DNA of 64,000 nt from Verrucomicrobiales bacterium (lineage in GTDB: Bacteria > Verrucomicrobiota > Verrucomicrobiia > Limisphaerales > J093). Location: assembly GCA_024233215.1 (NCBI GenBank), contig JACKPW010000013.1, positions 1 to 64,000 of the forward strand, read 5' to 3'. The position numbers and the translations under genes were made by a program. The notes beneath the pieces were generated by a model. The model was given only the letters and a program-made list of their open reading frames with translations, did not search any database and was not told where the DNA came from. Positions 28,301 through 36,374 of the stretch are shown here, one piece after another. Every line of letters starts with the position of its first letter. The first letter of the stretch is position 1.

Positions 28301-29272
28301 CGGCCCGGCGGTGTCCGGGGTGACCGTGAGGGTGGCCTGTGCGCTGGTAATCGAGGCCCCGGTCCCGTCACGGACGACGCAGGAGTAGCGATGACCGCTG
28401 CTGGAGAGGGGGACCTTGGCCAGGGTCAACACGGGCAAATCCTCGCCTGCCAGGTCGGTGCCGTTGTCCTTCCACTGAAAGGTGAAGGGTGCGGTGCCCC
28501 CGACCACGTCGACCTGGAACGTGACGGTTCCGAGTTCCGGAATGGTCTGGCTCGCGGGGTTGCCTGCCGGGCGTATGCCCACGACGTCGGTGAGCACCTC
28601 GCCGTTCGCGAACGCCAGCGTCGTGGGGTAGATCTCCTCGGGAATGAGGTAATCGGTGGGAATCAACTCCTGCACGCCGTCGGGCCGGGTCCAGCCCAGC
28701 CGCGTGAAGTCGCCCCCCGACGCCTCCTGGCCGATCAGTTCGAAATAGATCACCTGGCCGCGGGTCAGGGTGATCGGTTCGGTGGTGCGCTCATCGTAGC
28801 GGGCCGCGGTGAACAGGTCGCCGTTGGTCCAGCCGGTTTCCTCGGCGTTCGGCTCGCGATAACCCGCGCCGTCAAACCGCTGGCTGGGGAAGTCCGCGGG
28901 AATCGTGTGATCGCCGCTGACCCAAAGCCCGCCGGTGTCATCGGTCCCGATGGTGAGAGTGTAGTCGCCGTCCATCGGAGCCACGAGGTAACCGCGCAGT
29001 TCGGAGCCAAAGTCGTCGATGTTCGGATTGGTGGCGGGGATTTCCCCGACACCGCTGGCGACCTCGGCGGCGCTGTAGGATCCGGCAATCCACCAGTAGG
29101 TATTGGCGATGAACTGGCGGTAATCCCCGGTTCGAGCCGAGTTGGCGTCGAAGGAGCCTTCGTAACGATAGCGAATCAGGTGGCCGGCCTCCGCCAGGGG
29201 CAGCAGCATCACTGCCGCGCCCACGGCCAGCGCCGTTCTCACCTTCCTGTGGTTGGTTGGTTGATGTCTCAC
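25367..29272 (-). CDS. Large secreted PA14 / Ig-like / LamG protein (1301 residues)
   Basis: A signal peptide (RTALAVGAAVMLLPLAEAG) is followed by a PA14-like domain (residues about 30-220; YRYEGSFDANS, LTIGTDDTGGLWVSGDHTIP), an Ig-like domain (about 235-320), a bacterial Ig/SbsA-like segment, a LamG/concanavalin-like domain (about 420-645; EGYWPFDEGGGDTTVELVGD, RTVSLWVKLTPGPGETVIDN), a second Ig and SbsA-like pair (about 650-850), a second LamG domain (about 850-1070) and a second PA14-like end (about 1130-1240). The C-terminus ends in RFYRVESK without a visible sorting signal. Such proteins are common in Verrucomicrobiota and probably bind carbohydrates outside the cell. The start is a GTG with no clear ribosome site; an internal GTG at 29242 directly preceded by AGGAAG is an alternative. 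The complementary strand also has a long open frame here, which I treat as a shadow. Confidence 0.85.
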   Translation of the reverse strand: MRHQPTNHRKVRTALAVGAAVMLLPLAEAGHLIRYRYEGSFDANSARTGDYRQFIANTYWWIAGSYSAAEVASGVGEIPATNPNIDDFGSELRGYLVAPMDGDYTLTIGTDDTGGLWVSGDHTIPADFPSQRFDGAGYREPNAEETGWTNGDLFTAARYDERTTEPITLTRGQVIYFELIGQEASGGDFTRLGWTRPDGVQELIPTDYLIPEEIYPTTLAFANGEVLTDVVGIRPAGNPASQTIPELGTVTFQVDVVGGTAPFTFQWKDNGTDLAGEDLPVLTLAKVPLSSSGHRYSCVVRDGTGASITSAQATLTVTPDTAGPVIVKARGSGNPHGILVTFDDVLDPTSAGDVANYALSGQAVTVNAATLWADTQVLLTVSEFNTDPLTLTVNGVKDASVAGNMIAPDSTAAVLLATDLEGYWPFDEGGGDTTVELVGDHHGTLVDAPTWLTADVPSLGARANPAAVLYDGVSQYTATDYSGIGGNAARTVSLWVKLTPGPGETVIDNGILAWGNSTGNGLKYHVRIEPSTGTVRTECQGGNNWATQDLRDAQWHHIVSQLPDSGTASNDDVKHFVDGVLDPQLGGADVAVNTDITSASAFPVWIGGRDQTGTFRGFPGAVDDVSIFASELSAEKIAQLAAGVSPMEVAEPIALPISFTLEPVSKVGQQSRPVTFTCLAEGSPTRVIGYQWFRDNVAIPGANGTDYTIDSAQLTDSGAQFRVEAFNLDGTFARLVSATATLTVVNDEIPPFLVSGAAIPAPVNRIDLVFNETLDQASAETPGNYAIAGVTINSIVLSADGRTVSLLTSTLTEGVLYTVQVNGVTDLVGNPFSQDVPLTAAMTYRELVLSEGPDAYWPMDDLAGTQVANLVNAGWAGNLNSNTGSTLPLRGLPGLVPNLASPAIAFVAADANRILIPDNAALNAKSPNDGYQFKTVEFWFRANTLPELNADGTPYRAFLFEQGGTTRGLSIYLSGTETADPQTAEIHFHAWNDNADAAASPWGGPESEGKTPIVIIGTVERGRTYQAVLVMDGDNAGTTGDLRAYLDGVEVGSQTGVGLFFNAGDDAGIGAINQNSVVKEDNRGVTYGDPFNGLIAEAGLSDPAVTSPNTENFSVEVITYLDLEPGVVRLGVNCDDGFRLTAGRVPGETTLIVAGRDRTGGITDERPQFPALFKVTKAGVYAFRMVYFQGNGGAGLEWHVKDGAGLSFLLNDSGSPIPAYRSRTEDPPDIVEPATLGITSDGVNAVIRFATTAGVTYEVQATETLNPPAWTAVETLLGDGAAATVTDTLGDATRFYRVESK

Positions 29273-29545
29273 GGTTTTGCTTGTTTTGGCTTGTATTGCA
29301 CTGAGCGGAATCCCACTCGCCGGCCGGGCGGCTGTCGGCCTGCGGAAACGCAGACACCGGCCGACCGGTTGGTGGTCTTCCCCAAAGCATTGGTTACGGG
29401 TGGTATTAGTGGCAGGAGGAGCGGCCCGTCAAGCGCGGCCCGCGCCGGGCAGGGGTTTCACGGCGCATTCCCCTGATTGCGGTTGACCCTGAAGAGAAAA
29501 CTCCTAGCCTTCGTCGAAAGCTCGGAAGTGCAACGCGATTTTCTC

Positions 29546-30916
29546 ATGGAAATGAAAGACAAGACTCAATCGGCCGGTTCGGAAACGCGCCGGAGCTTCA
29601 TCAAGAAGGCCGCCACCGCCGCGGCCGTCGCCTCCACCCCCAGCCTGTTCACCACCCCGGTCTACGGGCAGAACCAGGCTCCTTCAGCCAACGTTGCTGG
29701 AGCCAACGACAAGCTGGTCATCGGCGTCGTGGGTTTGGGTGGCCAGGGTACGCTGCACCTGCGCAACTTCCTCGCCATGAAGGATGAGAAGAACCTTGCG
29801 GTGGGTGCGGTATGTGACCTCTGGACCAAGCGCCGCGAGGCCGGCGCCGCCGAGGCAACCGGCGCGAAGGCCTACGTGGACTATCGCAAGATGTTGGAGC
29901 AAAAAGATATCGACGCAGTGCTCTGCGCTACGGTGGACCACTGGCACGCCCAGGTTTCCATCGACAGCATGCGGGCCGGCAAACACATCTATTGCGAGAA
30001 GCCGATGAGCCGCTACCTCGACGAGGCCTTGGCGGTCGCGGACGTGGCGAAGGAAACCGGGAAGGTCTATGCCGTCGGGGCGCAGGCCTGTTCGGATGCC
30101 AAGTGGCTCAAGGCGGCGGAACTGGTTTCCGAAGGAATGATCGGCCAGTTGGTGCTCGGCCAGGCTTCCTACATGCGCAACACCCCCAAGGGCGAGTGGA
30201 ACTACAGCATCGATCCGGCCTTCGCACAGGACGGCATCAACTGGCAGAACTGGCTGGGGCCGAATGTCCACGACCGGCAGGAGTTCAGCCCGGATTCCTT
30301 CTTCCGGTGGCGCAAGTACTATCCTTACTGCGCGGGTGTGCTGGGGGACCTCTTCCCGCACCGCCTGCACCCGCTCATCATGGCGACCGGCGCGCCGGAG
30401 TTTCCGAGCCGGGTTTGTGCGATCGGCACCAAGACCATCCACACGGACAAGAACACTCCGGGCACGCCGGAGCGCGATGTGCCGGAGTGCATGACCCTGA
30501 TCGCGGAGTTTCCGAGCGGCTACAGCATCATGGTCTGCAGCAGCACCGTCAATGAATACGGTCTGGAAGACGTGGTGCGGGGTCATCTGGGAAGTCTGCT
30601 GGTGGGCGGTAACAGCGTGGATCTGCGCATCGAGCGACCCTTCACCGACGAATACGATCCGGAGCGGTTCCAAAACCTGCGTCCCGGTGAGAGCGTGGCC
30701 GTGAACGACGCCAATTGGGTCGATTGCATCCGGTCCGGCAAGCAGACGAACGCGAACATCGACCTCGCCGTTCGCACCCAGACCGTGATCTCCCTGGGTG
30801 AAATGTCCGATCGACTCGGCACCGCCTGTCACTTCGACGCCGCCACGCGGACGATCACGGACGGGTGCGGTCGCAAGGTCGATCCCATTACCTACGGTAC
30901 GCTGGAGCCCTCCTGA
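29546..30916 (+). CDS. Gfo/Idh/MocA family oxidoreductase, Tat-exported
   Basis: About 456 residues. The N-terminus carries a twin-arginine signal (ETRRSFIKKAATAAAVAS). The Rossmann fold has KLVIGVVGLGGQGTLHLRNF, and the family catalytic segment is AGKHIYCEKPMSRYLDEALA with VDHWHAQ ahead of it. The C-terminal domain (INWQNWLGPNVHDRQEFSPD, YYPYCAGVLGDLFPHRLHPL) fits the secreted branch common in Verrucomicrobiota and Planctomycetota. It probably acts on sugars or sugar derivatives outside the cytoplasm with a bound NAD(P). Two nearby ATGs (29546 and 29552) are possible starts; no clear ribosome site is seen. An intrinsic terminator follows. Confidence 0.88.
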   Translation: MEMKDKTQSAGSETRRSFIKKAATAAAVASTPSLFTTPVYGQNQAPSANVAGANDKLVIGVVGLGGQGTLHLRNFLAMKDEKNLAVGAVCDLWTKRREAGAAEATGAKAYVDYRKMLEQKDIDAVLCATVDHWHAQVSIDSMRAGKHIYCEKPMSRYLDEALAVADVAKETGKVYAVGAQACSDAKWLKAAELVSEGMIGQLVLGQASYMRNTPKGEWNYSIDPAFAQDGINWQNWLGPNVHDRQEFSPDSFFRWRKYYPYCAGVLGDLFPHRLHPLIMATGAPEFPSRVCAIGTKTIHTDKNTPGTPERDVPECMTLIAEFPSGYSIMVCSSTVNEYGLEDVVRGHLGSLLVGGNSVDLRIERPFTDEYDPERFQNLRPGESVAVNDANWVDCIRSGKQTNANIDLAVRTQTVISLGEMSDRLGTACHFDAATRTITDGCGRKVDPITYGTLEPS

Positions 30917-30938
30917 GGCCGGTGTTCCGCGGTATTCA

Positions 30939-30973
30939 ACGGGGTCCTGCCCGGGGGGGCAGGGCCCCGTTTC
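30939..30973 (+). terminator. Rho-independent terminator of the oxidoreductase gene
   Basis: ACGGGG-T-CCTGCC and GGCAGG-G-CCCCGT form a 12-bp stem with one mismatch, followed by TTTCG, 22 bp past the stop. Confidence 0.75.
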
Positions 30974-31012
30974 GCTTGCATCCCGCAGAAACTCCCCCCC
31001 AGTCTTCCAGCC

Positions 31013-32041
31013 ATGCAGACGGTTTCCCTGGCCCGTGAAGCCATGGCCACCCGGTTCGAGTTGGTGCTGAACGGCTCCGACCCCGTGCGGTTGCGGTCGG
31101 CGGGGGAGGGGGCGCTCGACGAGGTGGACCGCCAGGAGGCGCGCCTGAGTCTCTATCGCGCCACCAGCGAGATCAGCCAGGTCAACCGGCTCGCTGCCGG
31201 GACGCCCGTCACCGTCTCCCCTCCGGTCTTTTCCCTGCTCGAGGAATGTGTCCGGCTCTGGCAGTCCACCGGCGGGGCTTTCGACATCACCGTGGCGCCG
31301 TTGATGCGGGCCTGGGGGTTTCTTCGGGGGACGGGACGGATGCCCACAGAGGAGGCGATTATGGCCGCCCGTGCCAAGGTGGGCATGCAACACATCCGCC
31401 TCGACGCCGCCCGGCGCACCGTGCACTTCGAGCGCGAGGGCATGATGCTCGATCTCGGTGCCATCGGAAAAGGGTATGCCATCGATGAAGCCGTGGGCCT
31501 GCTGCGCGATGATGGCGTGGTCAGCGCCTTTTTCCACGGAGGCACCAGCACCTGTTATGCCCTCGGCCGACCCCCGGCCTTTTCCGGTTGGAGAACCGCA
31601 ATCACGCGGGACGAACTGGGGGCGCCGGCTGCCCGACCGGCTTCGCCGCCGCCGGAGGACCCTGCCCCGGCCCGGGAAACGGCGGTGACGGTGGTGGAAC
31701 TGGTGGATGCCTCGCTGTCGGTTTCCGCGGTCAAGGGCAAGGCGTTCGAGTCCGACGGGCGGGTCTACGGGCACGTCATTGATCCCCGGACCGGGTGGCC
31801 GGTGCAGGGGGCACAATTGGCGGCCGTCGTTGGGCCCGGGGCGACGAAGACGGATGCGTTGTCCACGGCGCTCCTGGTTCTCGGGGAACCGGAGATGGAC
31901 CGGTTGGCGGCGGCGTTTCCACGGTATGGTTTTCTGAGTGTGACGCGGGAGCCGGATGGCACGGAGCGGATTCGAGCCACGGAAGGGTTCAGCCGTCTCC
32001 ACGCGGTCCGATCACGAATCGACCCCGATCCACACGAATGA
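31013..32041 (+). CDS. apbE: FAD:protein FMN transferase (ApbE family)
   Basis: A 342-residue ApbE-like protein. Motifs: REAMATRFELVL at the start, FDITVAPLMRAWGF, LDLGAIGKGYAIDEAVGLLR (FAD-binding), FHGGTSTCYALG and VYGHVIDPRTGWPVQGAQLA with the metal-site DALST segment (TKTDALSTALLVLG). ApbE transfers FMN to a Thr in flavoproteins such as RnfG or NqrC; none is in the window. There is no signal peptide or lipobox, unlike many ApbE proteins. The middle (about residues 195-230) has a Pro/Ala-rich insertion. The last residues (RSRIDPDPHE) are encoded by an ACGAAT-type dispersed repeat, so the native C-terminus may have been altered. Confidence 0.87.
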   Translation: MQTVSLAREAMATRFELVLNGSDPVRLRSAGEGALDEVDRQEARLSLYRATSEISQVNRLAAGTPVTVSPPVFSLLEECVRLWQSTGGAFDITVAPLMRAWGFLRGTGRMPTEEAIMAARAKVGMQHIRLDAARRTVHFEREGMMLDLGAIGKGYAIDEAVGLLRDDGVVSAFFHGGTSTCYALGRPPAFSGWRTAITRDELGAPAARPASPPPEDPAPARETAVTVVELVDASLSVSAVKGKAFESDGRVYGHVIDPRTGWPVQGAQLAAVVGPGATKTDALSTALLVLGEPEMDRLAAAFPRYGFLSVTREPDGTERIRATEGFSRLHAVRSRIDPDPHE

Positions 32042-32165
32042 GAACCCGGCTTTCAGGAACGGCTCGGCCGACGTCTGGGGGCAACCCGGGGGGGACGAAG
32101 GGCGGAACCTGTCTTCCGGCCGAAATGCCCTCCTATTCGTGTTGATTCTTGTTCATTCGTGGTTC
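32011..32165. repeat. ACGAAT-type inverted-pair element
   Basis: The left arm (32011-32043) reads ATCACGAATCGACCCCGATC then CACACGAATGAG; the right arm (32134-32165) is its approximate reverse complement (GTGTTGATTCTTGTTCATTC, then GTGGTTCT). The arms bracket about 90 bp of GC-rich DNA. A similar pair occurs at 43968-44135. The left arm includes the last codons and stop of apbE. Confidence 0.6.
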
Positions 32166-32406
32166 TCTACTGACTCGCGCCGACTCGGGCAGATGGAGGC
32201 TGACTAATTCTTGTCATTACCATAGCAAAAAAGTGCCACATCACATGGAAGGGGACTTGTCAACCCGGGTCGGTTTGAGTCACACTCACGTTTCTTGGAA
32301 GTGCTTCTGCCTGGGCGCACCCCGCCGTTGGGGTGCGTTTTTGTGGTTGGCTGCTTCGGCCTGGCCGAATCCGGCCGTTTGCTGAGGCGCTGCTGGACTG
32401 GCGACT
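32166..32406 (+). promoter_or_regulatory. AT-rich leader region before the respiratory operon
   Basis: After the repeat, bases about 32205-32235 are the only AT-rich stretch here (CTAATTCTTGTCATTACCAT) and could hold the operon promoter, for instance with TACCAT as the -10; the match is weak. The intrinsic terminator at 32316-32342 then lies inside the predicted leader. Confidence 0.3.
32316..32342 (+). terminator. Intrinsic terminator 64 bp upstream of actA (possible attenuator)
   Basis: CGCACCCC-GCCGTT-GGGGTGCG forms a perfect 8-bp stem with a 6-base loop followed by TTTTTG. It lies 275 bp past the apbE stop and 64 bp before the actA start on the same strand. It could end apbE transcripts or sit in the operon leader and control read-through. 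Confidence 0.75.
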
Positions 32407-33060
32407 ATGTCAGACATTTTTCCAAAATGGACGAATCGCCTGCCTGCCTTGGTGCTGGCGGGAGTGGCGGTCATGGGCACGGCCGGGGTGGCCGGCGCGT
32501 GGTATTACTTCACGCCGAAATACACCCGTGTCGGCTACCAACCCATCCAGCCCGTCAACTTCTCTCACAACATCCATGTGGATCAGGTGGGGCTCGACTG
32601 CCGCTACTGTCACAATGGGGTTGAGAAGTCGTGGTATTCGAACATTCCCTCCAGCACGCTCTGCATGAACTGCCACAGCCAGGTGCTGAAGGATGATCCC
32701 CGGCTGGCCTTGGTGGCGGAAAGCGCCACGACCGGCAAGCCCATTCCCTGGGTGCAGGTGCACAAGGTGCCGGACTACGTCTACTTCAATCACTCGGTCC
32801 ACGTAAACCGCGGCATCAGTTGCGTGCACTGTCATGGTCAGATCAACCAGATGGATGAGGTGCGCCACGCCCAGCCGCTCAGCATGACGTTCTGTCTCGA
32901 ATGCCATCGCGACCCGGCGCAGAAGATCCGGGGACTCGAACACGTCTTCGACCTGAACTGGCAGGCGCCGAGTCCAACCGCCCAAATCGACGAAGGCCAG
33001 CGTCTGGTTGAGGAGTGGAACGTGCAGAAACTCGATAATTGCTCCACCTGCCACCGATGA
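32407..33060 (+). CDS. actA: Alternative complex III subunit ActA, pentaheme cytochrome c
   Basis: A 217-residue protein with one N-terminal membrane anchor (VLAGVAVMGTAGVAGAWYYF) and five CxxCH heme sites at about residues 65, 86, 139, 163 and 212 (CRYCH, CMNCH, CVHCH, CLECH, CSTCH). This is the pentaheme cytochrome of alternative complex III, a quinol:electron-acceptor oxidoreductase that replaces the bc1 complex. First gene of the operon; its stop overlaps the actB start (ATGA). Confidence 0.95.
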   Translation: MSDIFPKWTNRLPALVLAGVAVMGTAGVAGAWYYFTPKYTRVGYQPIQPVNFSHNIHVDQVGLDCRYCHNGVEKSWYSNIPSSTLCMNCHSQVLKDDPRLALVAESATTGKPIPWVQVHKVPDYVYFNHSVHVNRGISCVHCHGQINQMDEVRHAQPLSMTFCLECHRDPAQKIRGLEHVFDLNWQAPSPTAQIDEGQRLVEEWNVQKLDNCSTCHR

Positions 33061-36000
33061 ACCCCGTCTCACCTCAACGCGGTGGCCCGGCTGCGGGTCC
33101 GGTTTACTGGCGCAGCCCGGAGCAACTCGCGGATTCGCCCGAGTTTCGGGCCTGGGCCGAACGCGAGTTTCCGCCCGCCGCCAGCGAGTTCTTCGATCCG
33201 GTTTCACGCCGCAACTTTGTGAAACTCATGTCCGCCTCGCTCGCGCTGGCGGGGGTGGGTCTGACCGGTTGCCGGCGTCCCGAAGCCACCATCGAACCCT
33301 TCTCCAAGGTGCCCGAAGGCTTCGTGCACGGCGTGCCGCGCCTTTATGCCACTGCCATGCCGGTGCGCGGCGGCGCGATCCCGTTGGTGGTCAAGTCCAC
33401 CGACGGCCGGCCCATCAAGATCGAGGGCAACCCCGAGCACCCCTTGAACCGGGCCCTGTCCGGCGAACACGGACCGGCCCATGGTGGCACGGACCTCCAC
33501 GCCCAGGCCTCCATTCTCGACTTGTATGATCCCGACCGGGCCCGCCGGTTCACCTTCAAGGGCGAGACCGTCTCGCGTGAGCGCGCCCTGGATGCCGTGC
33601 TTCAGGAAGGCCGTCGGTTGGCGGGTGCGCAGGGTGCCGGCCTCGCCGTCCTGTGTGATGAGAGCAGTTCGCCCACGCGCGCACGGTTGCGGCAGGCGCT
33701 GCTGGCGAAACTCCCCAAGGCCCGGTGGTTCACCCATGAAGCGGTGGACGGCGCCGCTCGTCGCGAAGGGTTGCAGGCGGCGTTTGGTCAGGCGGTCCGG
33801 CCCCTGCATCACTTGGAGAACGCCCGGGTGGTGGTCAGTCTCGACGCCGACTTCGTGGGGGGCGAGGACGATTCCTGGCTGTCGATCCGGGGATTTGCCC
33901 GGGCCCGCAAACTGACCGGCCCGGAGGACGCGCCGGTCCGGCTCTACGTGGCGGAAAGCCTGATGACCAACACCGGCGCGGCGGCGGACCATCGGTTGCG
34001 CCTGGCGCCCAGCCAGGTGCCCGCGCTCGCGGCGCTGCTCGCGGCCGAGGTTCACCAGGCCCGTGGCAACGAAGCCGTCGCCACGACCCTGCGGGCCAAA
34101 GCCGAGGCCCTGGACGAAAGCGCGCGCAAATGGGTCACCGGATGTGCCAAGGACCTGGTGGATCATGCCGGGGAATGCGTGGTGCTGGCCGGTGAACGCC
34201 AGCCGGCCTCGGTTCATTTCCTCGCCGCCGCGCTGAACCGCCTGCTCGGTGGCGTCGGCAAACAAGTGGATTACCTCCCCGAAGCCGCCCCTCCCGCCGA
34301 TTCCCTCGCCGCGCTCGCCGCCGCGCTCAATGGCGGTGAAGTGCAGACGCTGTTTGTTCTCGGGGGCAACCCGGTCCACACCGCCCCGGCCGATCTCGAA
34401 TGGGAGAAGACGCAGCGCAAGGCGAAGACGGTTTTCCGCCTGGGCATCCAGGAGGACGAGACGTTCCCCGTGTGTGACTGGCACTTCCCCGCCGCGCATT
34501 ATCTCGAATCCTGGGGAGACGCCCGCACGACCGACGGCACGGTGGTGCCGGTGCAACCCCTGATCGAACCCCTTTTCGGGGGGGTGACGGCCATCGAACT
34601 GCTGGCCGCGCTGGGCGGCGCTCCCGCCGCCCGACCCTACGACCTGGTTCGCGAGACTTTTCAGGGGCTCTCCTCCGGGGCGTCGTTCGAGGATGCCTGG
34701 GGACAGTTCCTGCACGATGGTTTCCTGGCCGGCAGCGCCGCCACGCCGGTGACCGTGGGGGACGTGGACGTCGCCGGAGCACTGCCGGAACTTCCGGTGG
34801 CCGCGGCTCCGACCGTGAACGCTCTGGACGTGGTCATCCACCGCGACCCCAAACTGGACGACGGCCGCTACGCCAACAACGGCTGGCTGCAGGAACTGCC
34901 CGACCCAATGACCAAGATTACCTGGGACAACGTGGTGGTGCTCAGCAAGCGCACCGCGGATGCCCTCGGGATCCGGGTGGTGGACGAGAACAAGCTGAAC
35001 CTCCGCGTGCCGGTGGTTAAAGTGGAGGTTGATGGGCGTTCGATCGAAGGCCCGGCCTGGATTCAGCCCGGTTTCGCGGATCACACCGTCGGTCTCGCGC
35101 TGGGGTTCGGCCGCAAGCGGGCCGGTCGCGTCGCGCAGGGGGCGGGCTTCGATGCGTATCCCCTGAGGACCACGAAGGCCCGGCATCTGGCGTCGGGGGC
35201 CAAACTGAGCCTGACCGGCCGGACCTACCCGCTTTCCTGCACGCAGGACCACTGGTTCATGATGGGCCGCCCCATCGTGCGGGAGGCCAACCTGGACGAG
35301 TATCGCCAGGATCCGCACTTCGCGCAGGCGATGGATTTGGAGCATCCGCCCTCGATGAAGCCGATCTATCCGAACCCGCTCGACAAGCTGGCGGAGGAAT
35401 CGCTGCATCAATGGGGGATGTCGGTCGACCTGACGAAGTGCGTGGGCTGCTCCGCCTGCGTGATCGCCTGCCAGAGCGAGAACAACATTCCCATCGTCGG
35501 CAAGGAGCAGGTCCGCCGGAACCGCGAGATGCACTGGCTGCGGATCGATCGCTACTTCACCGGGTCGATCGAGGATCCGCAGGTGATCAACCAGCCCATG
35601 ATGTGCCAGCATTGTGAGTCGGCGCCCTGCGAAAACGTCTGTCCGGTCAACGCGACGGTGCACGATCCGGAGGGGTTGAACCTGATGGTTTACAACCGCT
35701 GCGTCGGCACGCGGTATTGCTCCAACAACTGCCCCTACAAGGTGCGGCGGTTCAATTTCTTCGATTACAACCGCCGCCCACTGAACCGGCTGTACCAGAG
35801 CCCGCTGACGAGTTCGACCGACGGGGAGTGGGAGATGAAGCGCTGGTTCAAGGATCCCGACCGCGGGAGCAAGCCGCAGGACGAGTGGGATCTCCTGAAG
35901 CTGGCCCACAACCCGGACGTGACCGTCCGCATGCGCGGCGTGATGGAGAAATGCACGTTCTGCGTGCAGCGCATCGAGCAGGCGAAGATCGCTTGCAAGG

Positions 36001-36374
36001 TCAAGGCGCGCGATTCGGGCGACATCACGGTGGCGGACGGGGACGTGCGCACGGCGTGCCAGCAGGCGTGTCCGGCGGAGGCCATTGTGTTCGGCAATCT
36101 GAAGGATCCGCACAGCCGGGTAAGCGGGGCGCGCGGTCAGGATCGCACCTACGTGGTGCTCGATCACCTGGCCGTGAAGCCACGCGTCACTTATCAGGCC
36201 CGCGTCCGGAATCCGAACGCGCTGATGCCCGACTATCGGGAGACACCGTTGAGCACCCAGGAATTCCTCGATGAAGGCGGGACGTTGCACCATCCCCACG
36301 GCGCCCATGAAGGCGGGAACGGCGAGGCGCATGCCACCGCCGACGCCGATGCCGGCGAGAAAGGAGGCCACTAA
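33057..36374 (+). CDS. actB: Alternative complex III subunit ActB (molybdopterin-oxidoreductase-like plus Fe-S domain)
   Basis: A 1105-residue fused protein. The N-terminus has a twin-arginine-like SRRNFVKLM (residues 51-59) and a lipobox-like LTGC (Cys72). The molybdopterin-oxidoreductase-like part (to about residue 740) has lost cofactor-binding features as in other ActB proteins. The C-terminal part carries cubane ligands in CVGCSACVIACQSEN, CQHCESAPCENVCP, CVGTRYCSNNCPYK, CTFCVQRI and CQQACPAEAI. It passes electrons between the quinol site in ActC and the hemes. Start ATG 33057 overlaps the actA stop, and the stop at 36374 touches the actC start. Confidence 0.95.
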   Translation: MNPVSPQRGGPAAGPVYWRSPEQLADSPEFRAWAEREFPPAASEFFDPVSRRNFVKLMSASLALAGVGLTGCRRPEATIEPFSKVPEGFVHGVPRLYATAMPVRGGAIPLVVKSTDGRPIKIEGNPEHPLNRALSGEHGPAHGGTDLHAQASILDLYDPDRARRFTFKGETVSRERALDAVLQEGRRLAGAQGAGLAVLCDESSSPTRARLRQALLAKLPKARWFTHEAVDGAARREGLQAAFGQAVRPLHHLENARVVVSLDADFVGGEDDSWLSIRGFARARKLTGPEDAPVRLYVAESLMTNTGAAADHRLRLAPSQVPALAALLAAEVHQARGNEAVATTLRAKAEALDESARKWVTGCAKDLVDHAGECVVLAGERQPASVHFLAAALNRLLGGVGKQVDYLPEAAPPADSLAALAAALNGGEVQTLFVLGGNPVHTAPADLEWEKTQRKAKTVFRLGIQEDETFPVCDWHFPAAHYLESWGDARTTDGTVVPVQPLIEPLFGGVTAIELLAALGGAPAARPYDLVRETFQGLSSGASFEDAWGQFLHDGFLAGSAATPVTVGDVDVAGALPELPVAAAPTVNALDVVIHRDPKLDDGRYANNGWLQELPDPMTKITWDNVVVLSKRTADALGIRVVDENKLNLRVPVVKVEVDGRSIEGPAWIQPGFADHTVGLALGFGRKRAGRVAQGAGFDAYPLRTTKARHLASGAKLSLTGRTYPLSCTQDHWFMMGRPIVREANLDEYRQDPHFAQAMDLEHPPSMKPIYPNPLDKLAEESLHQWGMSVDLTKCVGCSACVIACQSENNIPIVGKEQVRRNREMHWLRIDRYFTGSIEDPQVINQPMMCQHCESAPCENVCPVNATVHDPEGLNLMVYNRCVGTRYCSNNCPYKVRRFNFFDYNRRPLNRLYQSPLTSSTDGEWEMKRWFKDPDRGSKPQDEWDLLKLAHNPDVTVRMRGVMEKCTFCVQRIEQAKIACKVKARDSGDITVADGDVRTACQQACPAEAIVFGNLKDPHSRVSGARGQDRTYVVLDHLAVKPRVTYQARVRNPNALMPDYRETPLSTQEFLDEGGTLHHPHGAHEGGNGEAHATADADAGEKGGH

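Noticed and set aside
26945..29476. An 843-codon plus-strand frame
   Set aside because: Shadow of the PA14/LamG gene in high-GC DNA; no domain was recognisable, while the minus frame has clear domains.
33204..36371. A 1055-codon minus-strand frame
   Set aside because: Antisense to actB, which has unmistakable Fe-S motifs.
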